A stretch of DNA of 64,000 nucleotides from Pachyseris speciosa (taxonomy: Eukaryota; Cnidaria; Anthozoa; Scleractinia; Pachyseridae): positions 1 through 64,000 of the forward strand of contig JAEMWC010000614.1 in assembly GCA_016490735.1 (NCBI GenBank), read 5' to 3'. The notes beneath the pieces were generated by a model. It was not told the origin of the DNA. It saw only the letters and a program-made list of their open reading frames with translations, and did not search any database. This document shows positions 46,311 to 56,512 of this stretch, piece by piece; position 1 is the stretch's first letter, and each line of letters starts with the position of its first letter. Both the position numbers and the translations under genes were made by a program.

Positions 46311-47200
46311 AGTATTGAGAGGTTTACAGCATAAAGAATAAGGAAGAAGTGAATACTATCTTTTGAGCAAAGAAGTCCAACATCAAGCATTATCGACCCA
46401 AAACGTTGCTTGGATGTGCGTTCTTTAGATCACGATTTTCTGAATTTGGGAAATTGTCAAGCTAAGTTTCTAGAAATTGTTTTCTAAAAAAACTACGAAA
46501 TGCAGAAAAAAGATAGGTAGCGGTGCTCCTTTAGGATAAAATAGTTAATCGCGTGCGCATACGTCTGCGGTAATGACGCCATAAATTAGGTGCAAAAGGA
46601 GGCGCAGTGCAACTACAAGGAATCAACAACGTTTAAAAACATCAGTTAAAAGTTTGCCGTCTGTTGGCGAAAACCTGAGAGGTCACTCTACGCTCTTGGT
46701 TCTTCCCGTCTAGCCGAGCGTGCACTCAACACGTGTCCTACGATGATCAATGCCATGTGATATATCAAACGATTACCGAATATATTAAGAATCATAAAAT
46801 ATCATTGCGATAATTGTACGCACTTCTATAAATAGAATACAAAATAGTATTGTGGAGACAGATGCAAAGCAAACATTTTTATTCATAACATAATACAGCT
46901 ACAATTTTTATTCTCCAATATATTTTCGGTTTATTAAGGTCATTGTCTGAAACTGCGTTACATCATCTCAATAATAAGTACTTAAAGAAAATGCTCCCGA
47001 GCTGTAAGGTCCGCAACTGGTGTTAAAATAGCATGATATGCTGGACTGTAAATTTTTATCTCTTCTAGAAATAAAAACGCAGCAGGCAATGATTTAGGGA
47101 CCTCTTTAGCATGCTTCAGCAGGATATCTGACAAAAACAAAAAGATACAGCAAGTGTGTGAGGGAATTAGTTTGTATGTCGATTTTTAATATGTTTTGTC

Positions 47201-47231
<31 letters not shown>

Positions 47232-47383
47232 TCTTTTGAAACTGAATCTTTTCTTGAGAGTAAATGCACCGCGTTACGGAAAACGACTTTGGCAAGTGTT
47301 CGCAATTTATTTCATCCACAAGCTACCTCTTAGCCTGCGTCGAGAAACGCCTGCGAAGCAGTGCCTAACTCCTTGTTCCGTGC

Positions 47384-47470
47384 ACCAGAATTTGAGTACG
47401 CGCTATGATTGGCCCGTCAACAAAAGGCTTTTGTTGACGGGCCAATCATAGCGCGTACTCAAATTCTGGT
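47384..47470. repeat. Perfect 43-bp palindrome at MITE centre
   Basis: Forty-three bases from ACCAGAATTTGAGTACGCGC onwards are mirrored exactly around one central G. The surrounding MITE (47332-47530) extends the symmetry with few mismatches. In the sister copies the centre is asymmetric, so this copy gained perfect symmetry. Confidence 0.9.
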
Positions 47471-48112
47471 ACACAGAGTAAGGTAGTGGCGCTTCCTCGC
47501 AGACGTTCAGTTACTAACCGAGATAAGTTTTTTAGACTGAATTCAAGACCTTAAATTAACTACCAAAACAAGAATACTTCTTACACTGTTTTTAGTCGTT
47601 ATCGTAAACAAGGGTACAAGAGGTAAAATTTTTCGACTTTTTGTTCTGTGCCCACGAATTATACATAAAAAATATTCATTTCAAAGATTAAAGTAACAAT
47701 CAGTCGTTGAGTAATAAGTCATACGTGATAACTTGATGGGTCGTCGCCGCAGGTACTCAACTTTAGCCCAAACGGTTGCAAAACAACAAACCTAAAAAAA
47801 CTCAAGGGTTCATCAGGAATCGAACGCTATTTTTTTTTTCAATAATTGAGAATCAGATAATGCAAGACAGCAATTCGAAGAATACCCCACGATAAGTTAG
47901 TTAAAGTGGATAAATATCAAATAAATCAAATATGAAAACTACAAATCGAAAAGGGAAATAATGAAAGTACATGTTCGTGAAAGTTAAACGTGTTAGCGGT
48001 TGAAAATGAACAAAGGTGAAAAACTATTAAGTCACCTTTACAATCATTTCCTTTGTGGTGTTGTTCCTTCGCCTGGACTGCGGTTTTCCCTTGAAGTTCT
48101 AGGGACACGATA

Positions 48113-48858
48113 ATAATAAAACTTTATTTATCCACGGGATCCTTATCACTAAAAAGTGGTCTTCTAAAGAGCCGTGCGCATTAAACCTAGTACATAAAAG
48201 CTGCGACTAAATTACAGACATTGTTAAAAAAAAAATCCTATAAGAAGTGCTAAACTAAGTTAAGAAATTACTAATGCACAATAGCGGAATAAAAACTATC
48301 TAAAGTAGTGGCCTGCTTAGCCTCCGCTGACAGACTGTTTCATGTTACTGCGCCCCTATAACGAAAACTCTTCTTGAGGACCTCAGTGTTCGGCCGCGGA
48401 ATAAACAGGTTTTGTTGCGCCCCTCGAATATTATGTCTGTGGATGGTATTAAAGCTGGCGAATTTATCACAGGTATTCGGGTACAAGGTTATTTACAGTT
48501 TTGAACATTAAAGATTTCAGTTGTTTTGCACGTCTGTCAGCGAGGCTATTCCATTTAAGGGCATGAAGAATCTGGGCAGATCTGGTATCCCAACTAGACC
48601 CTGTTATTATGCGTGCAGCCGTGTTTTGTAGTTTCTCTAGTTTTTGGCTGAGGCCATTACCGATGCAGCCCCAGACAGCGCTGCAATAATCGAGATGCGG
48701 AAGAATCAATGACTTGTAAATTGTTACTAGGGTACTCTGGGGACATATCGGTCTTAACCTCCTCAGGGCAGCAAGTACTTTAGCAACTTTACCGACGACT
48801 TCGGAGATGTGAGCTTCCCACGAGAGTGTTTCATCAACCTGAACGCCTAGGCATTTGC
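48113..48858 (-). pseudogene. LINE 3' fragment: reverse-transcriptase C-terminus
   Basis: From 48858 down, the minus strand reads CLGVQVDETLSWEAHISEVV, then YKSLILPHLDYCSAVWG, then LEKLQNTAARIITGSSWDTR and KTVNNLVPEYL. This is the thumb and C-terminal region of Jockey/CR1/L2-type non-LTR reverse transcriptases. After VPEYL a one-base shift is needed to read DKFASFNTIHRHNIRGAQQN and RPNTEVLKKSFRYRGAVT; there a TGG-type Trp position has become TGA, and the frame ends at IVH. The 3' UTR finishes in TTATTATTA near 48113. The fragment interrupts family B copy 4 between GGGACAC and ACAATCTG. Catalytic FADD box and endonuclease are missing. Confidence 0.85.
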
Positions 48859-49589
48859 ATACAATCTGTGTAGATAAATATAAATAGTGATAACACTGAA
48901 TATCTCTGAATTGAATTCAGACCTGAAGGCACTTAATCTTCATGTATTCATATCAACATGACAAACTACCTGCATTCTTCGCTAACCTCTTTAATGCTAA
49001 TGAAATTATACATTCATACAATACGAGATCAGCATTAAAGGTACATATCGAATATACGGCAAATCTAATTAAAATTATGGCAAACTTTATATCACATAAT
49101 ATTTAGACACCAATTAAATGTAATAGCCTTCCCTTGACATAATAAAAATAGCCCTGTTCAATGTGTCCCAATATGAACTTAACGAGTTGCTTACAAAATT
49201 ATTCTTTTATAATCTTTTTCTTTTTTTAATGAGACTAGTGTGTTAGTAAAAAAAATGCATTTACCCATCGTCAATGTAAAACATGACGTTCGCCTTCTAT
49301 TATTACATTACTATGTGAAATTTTCTACAAGATTTAGCTGGGAGCAAGAACGTGTAGAATACTGTTTTCGAAAATAACTCAGTATAGGTGTGGCAAAATA
49401 TGAAGAAATTTGAGATTTCACGAATGACGCCGGATTCTCGAATAATATAGCCTTTTTGACATTGGAAACATAAGCTCGTTCAATATGGTCAAAAATGATC
49501 AGTTAAAGAATATGTGAAAACTATCTTTTAGCATTGTTTCCTTTACATTGAGACTAGTCCCTAAGTCAAAATTAACACATTTCTCGTTG

Positions 49590-50000
49590 ATAATTAGTGG
49601 CACCCAACGGCAAGTCTTGGTAGATATCAGTTCGATGGAGAGTATAGTTTGCCTTAGGCTATCGGCGTCGATTAAAGAGTGCACTCGGATTTTCGTAACT
49701 GAAAACGTGGCTTTAAGGATTCGCAATGGAGAAATCATAGCCCCTGAGGATTTCTGAAAGGTGATATTTGCTGTTCTTGAAAGTTCATGGAAAGTTCATT
49801 TCAGCTAGCATTTTCTCAAAGAAAGACTCAATTCCCTAACAGTTTTGGGCAGTTAAATTTTCAGTTAAGGAATCCGAACAGGTAAAATATTCTAACTTAC
49901 GGGAAAAAAAACACACTTTAAGCAGACTTCAAACACAATAACATACTTAAGAATGCCTTTCTAGAGTCTTTGGTTGACTTGGCTCGATGGGTGCCCTGGA
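49590..50000. mobile_element. MITE with GGCACCCAACG termini
   Basis: Counterpart of 30857-31286: ends GGCACCCAACGG and CGATGGGTGCCC, flanked by GATAATTAG and GGATAATCAG. Shared site shows the insertion predates separation of these two family B copies. Confidence 0.65.
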
Positions 50001-50911
50001 TAATCAGTACAAAACATGAAATCCGCCTGTTATACGTTCCTATCTTACTAAGCGGGGATCTTCTAAAACGCTCAGCTGAGCTTGCTGTCTCTCCTGCCTA
50101 TTGATTATGTAATAGGTTGCTTTGAATGAATGGCAAATAAAGGCATAGCACATAGCACTTGTAACCCCCATATACTTCTCCCGTTGCAGACATTCCTCAA
50201 CAAAGATATCTGGTCCTGTTTGTTTGAAGGCTGAATATCTTCCCAGATCAGACAAGAGAGAATGGATTCACACACTTGTGATCACTTATTTATAAAATAA
50301 TTCGACTTCTTTAGTTGATCGTATGATCTATGGGCACAAGCTGGCATAAAAATCAATATTTCCAAACGTGATCACCTCCCGCCTATAATATCTAATACAT
50401 CACATGACATATATCAGCCTTTGTTGTAAGAAGTGAATACCAATTTTCTCTGAATTTGGAGGTGTTTTTAGCGAGAAGCTATGTTTTTTTTTTTTTTTTT
50501 GTTGGTTTTACGATTTATGCCGCCGAAATTCGCTATTCCTACTTATTACAAAATAGTATTGAGCAAAGTATAAGACTAAACACGTGGACTCTGATGTTAC
50601 ATCATTTCAGGTTTTTAGTCTTATGATGGTCGACCCATGTTAGTTGAGTGATTTTCCTTCAGGCCCTGTGCGTGCACAGTCACACAACGAAACGTTTACA
50701 GGAATCATATCAAGTTAAATTTTATTGTTCATTATTAGATGATGATACAGTAATGACAGAGTAGAATTAAACAGAATGCCAGATAATTAACAAAGAAAAT
50801 ATAAATAGCAAACGAACAAGTGAGACAAAACAGATTTGTTCCTATGTTGTTCAAAGTGACCAAAGTAACCAGGGCTACCGTGTTTGATGATTGCTACTGC
50901 GTGCCGCGTAC

Positions 50912-51068
50912 TGTGCGAGTAGAGGACCTTTGATCTTTCTAGATAAGTTCCGATAGCCTGCATGCAGACGTCTCCCATTTCCCCGCGTGCAGCAAAGGAA
51001 ATAGACGACGTCTACACGCAGGCTAGGTTCTCGAGTTATCTAGAAAGATCGAAGGGGCCTCTGGTCTG
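50912..51068. mobile_element. Hairpin element with a second MITE nested in its loop
   Basis: Outer arms GAGTAGAGGACCTTTGATCT and AGATCGAAGGGGCCTCTGGT correspond to the 83-bp hairpin at 40825-40907. Its loop is split by a palindromic insert at 50954-51025 (TAGCCTGCATGCAGACGTC and its inverted form ending GGCTA). Confidence 0.7.
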
Positions 51069-51940
51069 CATGATAGTGCATGAGTTCAGGATATAAAATA
51101 CTCTGAAATTCCTTCTGCATGTTGTTTACCGCACGAGTGTTGTTAATAAACGCATTGAGATGCCCTCCTGATGTAATATTAACGATCGAGGTGCACGCTC
51201 CGTACGAGCTCAGCATACGGGAACGTAAGCTTGAGGGTGATGATGACGACGACGACGACCACGACGACCACGACGACCACGACGACGACGATGATGATTA
51301 TGATGATGATGATCGTTCCCCAAACGTCATCGTTCCCTTTAGAAAAGCGGCAAAAAATCTTAAAATCTTAAATCCAATGCTATGTATTGTAGAACCGACT
51401 TGCCTACAACCTGTAAATATGGATTGTTTCCACTGAAAGAGTAAATTGCTCTCTGAAAAGCGCTAAATCTATTCAAAGCGTTCCCCTTGGGAGGAACTAA
51501 CGTTTACCGGCTCTTTTGTTCCTTTTATATGGAGTGTGATTCCTTTGTTGGAACCAACATGAATTCATTAGCTTTTACCGGGTTTTCGGTGAGTTGCTTC
51601 ATACGAACAATACGCTATTTCAGTTACCACTCATCAGTTGTATAAAACAGAGGAGGGAGGTCAAGCAACTATTATGCAAAACGCTCATCAATATGCCATT
51701 ATAAGACATGAAAGCCCCCTCTCGGTATATCTGTTCAACGAAAATAACTTGCTAGGCTTTAAAGAAACTCTAAGAAATGCCACTTAAAATTGTTTCTGTA
51801 ACTAAAAATGTGCGAGCAATATGTTTTGGTGAGCAAGCATATCGCGAACAGAAGTGAATGCGTAACCACGGAATATTAAATAAATACAAAACTACTATTA
51901 TAAAATAAAGATAATGCTATTCCGAATTCCTTTCAATACA
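51069..51940. repeat. Repeat unit, GAC/GAT low complexity, unassigned sequence
   Basis: 51110-51240 is related to 44390-44790. A run of GAC and GAT triplets (51238-51313) creates a poly-Asp frame of 105 codons that I do not regard as a gene. The remainder shows nothing recognisable. Confidence 0.6.
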
Positions 51941-52747
51941 ACTGTAAGTGCTCTCTCCGTGTATCCGTCATATCCACCTTGTTTTTATAAGCTGATTGAG
52001 CTCCAAGTTGTCCCCGGCACTAAACTATCTCAGATAAGACGGAAACACAGGAGATGGCGGAGATACACTTAAGCCTACGACACACTAGGCGATTTTATAC
52101 GTCGATCACGGCCAATTTAATCACCTGCGAAAATCGCCAGCGAATTTTGCTGGCGATTGATGCGGGCACACTAGGCGAATTTTTTTGCCGATCGCGGCGA
52201 TTTGCCTCGATTTGTTCCCAGACTCCGTCGAGGCCACCATTCCCCGTTGTTGTCGGCCATTTTGAAAAGTAATGTGAATCGTCTAATCTGATTGGCTAAC
52301 TTTACTGGCGATTCGCAGCGATGAGCGTACAAAATCGCGGGAACGGGCACACTAGGTGAATGCCGGCAAATTTAATCGCCGATATCCGACATGTCAGCTA
52401 CCGGCGATTTTATACGCCGATCGCGGCGATCGGCGAAAATCGCAATCGCTGCACCGGGCACACTAGGCGATTCTCGCCGATCGCCGGCGATCGGCGTATA
52501 AAATCGCCAAGTGTGTCACCCCCTTTACAGTAACATAGGGGAGTAATAATCAAATACCCTAATCATTATATCATTGAGAGATCTGCATGTGCTGTCTCCG
52601 CGTATCCGTCATATCCAAGCTGAACTCCAAGTTGTCCCCGACTCTAAAATATCTCACTTAAGACGGAAACACAGGAGATGACGGAGATACACTTACAGTT
52701 AAGCTGATAGGATTATAATGATGATGATGATAATAATGATGATGATC

Positions 52748-52790
<43 letters not shown>

Positions 52791-53190
52791 TGATAACAAT
52801 AACAATAATCCCTTAATCATTATGCCATTGAGATATCTGGAAGTGCAGTGTCCGTATATCCGTCATATCCACCATACTTGGATATGACTTGGAATTCAAT
52901 GAATTTCTTACAGTATGGTGATACGATGGATACGCGGAGACAGCACTTGCAGATCTCTCAATGGTATAATGATTAGGGTATTTGATTATTACTCCCCTAT
53001 GTTACTGTAAGTGTATCTCCGTCATCTCCTGTGTTTTTCTGTGTTATCTGAGATATTTTAGAGTCGGGGAAAACTTGGAGTTCAATGAATTTCTTAAAGT
53101 ATGGTGGATATGACGGATACGCCGAGACAGCACTTCCAGATCTCTGAATGATATAATAAAAGTCTTTGAATAACACCTCTCTATCTTACT
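51941..53190. repeat. Cluster of palindromic CCGTCATATCCA repeats
   Basis: The unit GTGCTGTCTCCGCGTATCCG TCATATCCA occurs near 51950, 52590 and 52845 in plus orientation, and inverted near 52925 and 53115. Matching inner phrases are GGAAACACAGGAGATG.CGGAG and TCTCAATGGTATAATGATTA. They look like several copies of a small MITE inserted close together or into one another. An ATA/GAT/AAT tract lies at 52712-52808. Confidence 0.65.
52072..52524. mobile_element. MITE made of reiterated CGGCGAT words
   Basis: Ends CACACTAGGCGATTTTATAC and GTATAAAATCGCCAAGTGTG are inverted. GGGCACACTAGG and GCCGATCGCGGCGAT-type words recur four to five times within, giving many nested hairpins. Confidence 0.7.
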
Positions 53191-53199
53191 GCAGGTGCA

Positions 53200-53945
53200 T
53201 CTTCGTTATGTACTGTTTGTGGTGTTTTGAGTAACGAACAATTTGGTAACTAAGTGAAGCACGATCGTCCGGGTTAGTGTAGTCCTGAGAAGGACTGTTT
53301 TTGGTGACATTGACTGACGTTTCGACAACCTGAGCGGAAGTCATCATCAGAGTCAAGTGATTGGGGTAACGTCAGGAGATGGTATAAGTACTCTGGTCGT
53401 TGATGTGATTGGTCAACGAAGTCGTGATGTTATTGGTTGTCTGTCAGTTAAGCCGTGATGTTATTGGCTGTGAAGACTGTAAACCGTGGTTGGTGCGTTT
53501 CGATCCGTCTTTTGTTAGTCAAATGTTCGTAGGTGTATTGTTAGTCAAATTAGTCGGTGTGTCTATTGTTTGTCTGTTGTTGATATCGTCAATAAGTCGT
53601 TTGTAAGGTGCGGGAAGCTGTTGACAACGGTTCAGTGGTGTCTGTTCTAAGTTAGTAAACCAACTTTCCAGTGCGATCCGTTGGTGGTAGTTAGTACAGT
53701 AGGTAATGCATTTAGCAGAGTCCCAGTCGATTGTGTGGTTTGTCAGTAAATGGTGCTCAGCAATGTTATTGTTGATGTCACCATTTCTCGTCGCTCGTTT
53801 GTGTTCAGTCAGTCTTACGTTCAAATTTCTGCCAGTCTCACCGATATAAGTGGCCTGACAGTCGCAGCATTCGATCTTGTAAACTGCTCCCTGTCTGTCC
53901 TTTGGTTCGTCTTTGTCCTTAACGTTCGTCAATAATTGTCGAACA
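53200..53945 (-). pseudogene. Penelope-like element, GIY-YIG nuclease and 3' end
   Basis: The frame 53932-53519 encodes 137 residues. It holds AVYKIECCDCQATYIGETGR followed by NLNVRLTEHKRA: the VYK.(GIY) tyrosine, the Cys pair insert typical of PLE nucleases, YIGETGR and the R..EH helix are all present. The catalytic Glu is in ALESWFTN. The frame looks intact for the nuclease domain but the reverse transcriptase is missing; the element stops at about 53945, where the helicase pseudogene starts in the opposite orientation. A hammerhead-like motif follows at 53357-53303. The insertion truncates the helicase gene. Confidence 0.8.
53303..53357 (-). ncRNA. Hammerhead ribozyme-like motif in PLE 3' region
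   Basis: CTGATGA (53350-53344) is followed by helix II (GAC..CC/GG..GTC with a T-T internal loop), GAAAC (53323-53319), a 2-bp helix III closed by GTCA, and the triplet GTC (53314-53312). Helix I pairs TGAC/GTCA (53355-53352 with 53308-53305) after a small internal loop. All conserved core boxes are intact. Confidence 0.65.
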
Positions 53946-56033
53946 TGCTTCCTCGATCAAAACGTTCCTGTCAGTCCTGGCAAACAAAGATCAATTGAAG
54001 GAGATTATCATCACTAATTTCAACAAGCTTGAATCTGTACTGGCCGACCCCGAGTGCGAATTTACGAAACAATTAAGAATCAACTATGACTTCATTGAAG
54101 TGTCGAACGGTTGGTGTTTCTCACTCAGTCTAAGAACATTTGTCCAAAACCCTATTCAAGAAATAGGCAAAGAAAGTCCGCGAGCATTTGTACAGTACTC
54201 TCACACTAAAGATCCAGAGGCCAAGTAATTTAAAGAAATTCTGCAAAACAGTTTAAGTCCGACTGATGTGACATACTTCTGCGAATACTACTTGCGCCTC
54301 CTAAATCATGGAATTAAACAACACAAAGAGAAAGTCATGCGCTTGATTGGGGAACCAAACAGTGGGAAAACAAGCCTATTCACGCCGATCACTCGGATAA
54401 ATCCTACTAGGTATTTGCTGCTTTTTTGCCGTTGTTATTGTTGCTACTGTTTTGCTTTGTTTTGGTTTTGTCTGCTTTATCAGGTAGAAAGTTTGAGCAC
54501 AAACTCGGAAGTGTTTTTCAACTTTTGAGAGGGGCGTTTGAGCTGTTACTGAGCTCTCTTCTAAAATGAGCATATATAGAGATCGAGTGTACACGCGATT
54601 TTTTATACAATTGAAGTTATTTTTGTTTCCATTGACAGGTACATCGCCATGATAACCAAACAGAAGGCCTTTAACAAGAGTCTCGTTGGCCAAAAGACCC
54701 AAGTAATCTTCATGGATGAAGCACACGTGAAGCTCTTAGATCCAGATGACTGGAAAATTTTGACGCAGGGAGGACTTACAGCTAATGATCGGAAATACAG
54801 AAATTCTAGCCAACAAGAAATTCGATGCCCCATGTTCATCAGCTGCCAAAACTAAATGGATTTCGGGAAGAGCACAACGCGGCCAAGGATGCGCGTCTAC
54901 GCAAGTTCCATTTTAAAAGTCTCAACTCTCCACCAGTTCCAGGAGTACAACAGTCATTGCGAGACAGCGCAATGGACTGTATTGTTTGGGCAAGCAGAGT
55001 CGCACGTACGCCAGGTGATGAGCTTCCGGCCCCCTCCAGTGTCTGGGTCAGCTGCAAATGTCAACTGAATTTGATGAAGAGGAAAAGGATAGAATCAAAA
55101 CGATGAACCTGGAAGACAGTGAAAGCGACCAAGAAGCAAATGTCGAGGAAGGACAACTTGCGGTAGAAGGTGACGATATGTCTGAGGGAGAAGACAACCA
55201 AGTAAATTCTGATGCTGATTCAACGTGTTCTGAGGGATGGGAGAGTACTCTTGAGAAGATTTTTGAGCTTCGAGATCAGCAGCCATGCAACAGTCTAACA
55301 CAGAGGCAACTGGGACTCATTGCCGCTGGAGTGAAGCGGGCTACGAAGGAGAGAGAAAATGAAGAAACAATGAGCTAAGGCGCGGATTCTTGCCGAGATC
55401 AGACAACACTGGATATCTCTGGGAATGCTTTTAGAGGAAGATGCCCTCTTGCTGGAGACGGTTAAAGGTCCGTACCTCCCCAGAATTGAACGTTTAAGAC
55501 AAGACTACTTCTTGAAAAAGAAAGAAGAAGAGCAGAACAATTTGCAGGATAAAGCGTCCAAATACTATGAGAACGAGTGGGTGTGGGCAAAGAAAAAAGA
55601 ATTACGACAGCTACAAGAACGAGAGGATACTGCAAGAGATTAGGATGTAAAACGCGCTGTTCATTACATAATCGGAGTTACTGTGGAAGCCCTCAAGTTG
55701 AATTATAAAAGAGATGAGTTGCCTGGCCTTTCAAGACTTGTAATTGAGGAAAGAAAGAAAAGAGCAATGGATATGAAGTGGATTTCGAACGAACAGGCCG
55801 AACGTGTTACAAGCGTATGGGCACCAATGCCATACGCATTCTATGGAGACGAATGCGACGATGAGGAGATTTTCATCACCCCTTCTTCCGGTTCCCAGAC
55901 ACCAACACCAAAAATCGCAAGCCAAACCGTTTTTGGAAGAGGAAAATCTAGAAAACGGCCATGACAAGCAAGCATTCCAGCAGTGCCCAAGAAGGGAAGG
56001 ATTACGAACTTTTTTCAACCTAGGCAACGATGA
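53941..56033 (+). pseudogene. SF3 helicase-like protein of a mobile element, broken
   Basis: The 5' part is missing; reading starts at HASSIKTFLSVLANKDQLKE. Domains: P-loop GEPNSGKTS (54349-54375), Walker B VIFMDEA (54703-54723), motif C-like MFISCQN (54832-54852) and an arginine-finger-like DARLRKFHF (54888-54914). Their order and spacing suit superfamily-3 helicases, hexameric helicases that open DNA during replication of small viruses and some elements. An acidic linker (55100-55240) and a long charged helical region (55300-55800) follow. The C-terminus reads KKGRITNFFQP. Damage: in-frame stops at 54226, 55641 and 55962 and frameshifts near 54852, 55040 and 55370. One intron (54411-54638) splits the ATPase domain. 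It converges with the recombinase gene; both probably belong to one element. A captured viral helicase is an alternative source. Confidence 0.65.
54411..54638 (+). other. GT-AG intron in the helicase-like gene
   Basis: ACTAG|GTATTTG opens and TTGACAG|GTACATC closes a 228-base T-rich intron; removing it joins INPT-R and YIAMI in frame between P-loop and Walker B. It shows that the gene was expressed and spliced in a eukaryotic nucleus. Confidence 0.75.
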
Positions 56034-56512
56034 AAATCGACGTTATCATAAGTAAACAAGAAAATTCCAAACATATGTAGAAATTTGTTAATAAGTTATC
56101 GACTTTAAAACGAGAAAGTAGTCAATTGTACGCTAACTGATTTTTGTCTGTTTGAAATGAAGAAAATAACTGTCATAACTGGAATTGTCGTATCAGTTAC
56201 GCCCTGTGTTGGTAGAGAATTTGCTAGTAAACTGATGGCACAGAAAACGTATGGTTAATAGCGATGACTTGTAAAGTATTCTTATACAGTTGACCTAAGA
56301 TTAACTGAATTTTATTCGATGGATGTTTAATGTAAGTGGCCCTCGGTAAACAATAACCTATTTTGCTATGGTTTAGTACATTTTGAACTAAATTTTCTGG
56401 CCGCGCGATTTAAAAGGGTGTTCGGTTTGCGTCCTTCCTGAAAATGAAAATCTGAATCTCTAAGTATTGCTGTCCAATTTCCGAAACCATGGCGATCTAG
56501 TCCCATCTTCAA
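56034..56512. other. Space between two convergent genes
   Basis: No frame or repeat seen. It would hold both 3' UTRs. No clear AATAAA signal for either gene was identified. Confidence 0.5.

Larger units (their letters stand above)
46320..50910 (+). repeat. Family B repeat, copy 4
   Basis: Starts inside the family (CATAAAGAATAAGGAAGAA) next to the Crypton-like element and includes the GCCGTCTGTTGGCGAAAAC block (46653), the palindromic MITE (47332-47530), GCGGTTGAAAATGAACAAAG (47996), the LINE insertion (48113-48858), the GGGCACCC MITE (49590-50000) and the ACACAACGAAACGTTTACAG block (50683). No family-wide coding frame. Confidence 0.7.

Noticed and set aside
51119..51436. 105-codon Asp-rich protein
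   Set aside because: Frame comes from a GAC/GAT microsatellite with repeat sequence on either side.
54376..54839. Two minus-strand frames opposite the helicase
   Set aside because: Shadows of the plus-strand helicase exons and intron; the motifs are on the plus strand.
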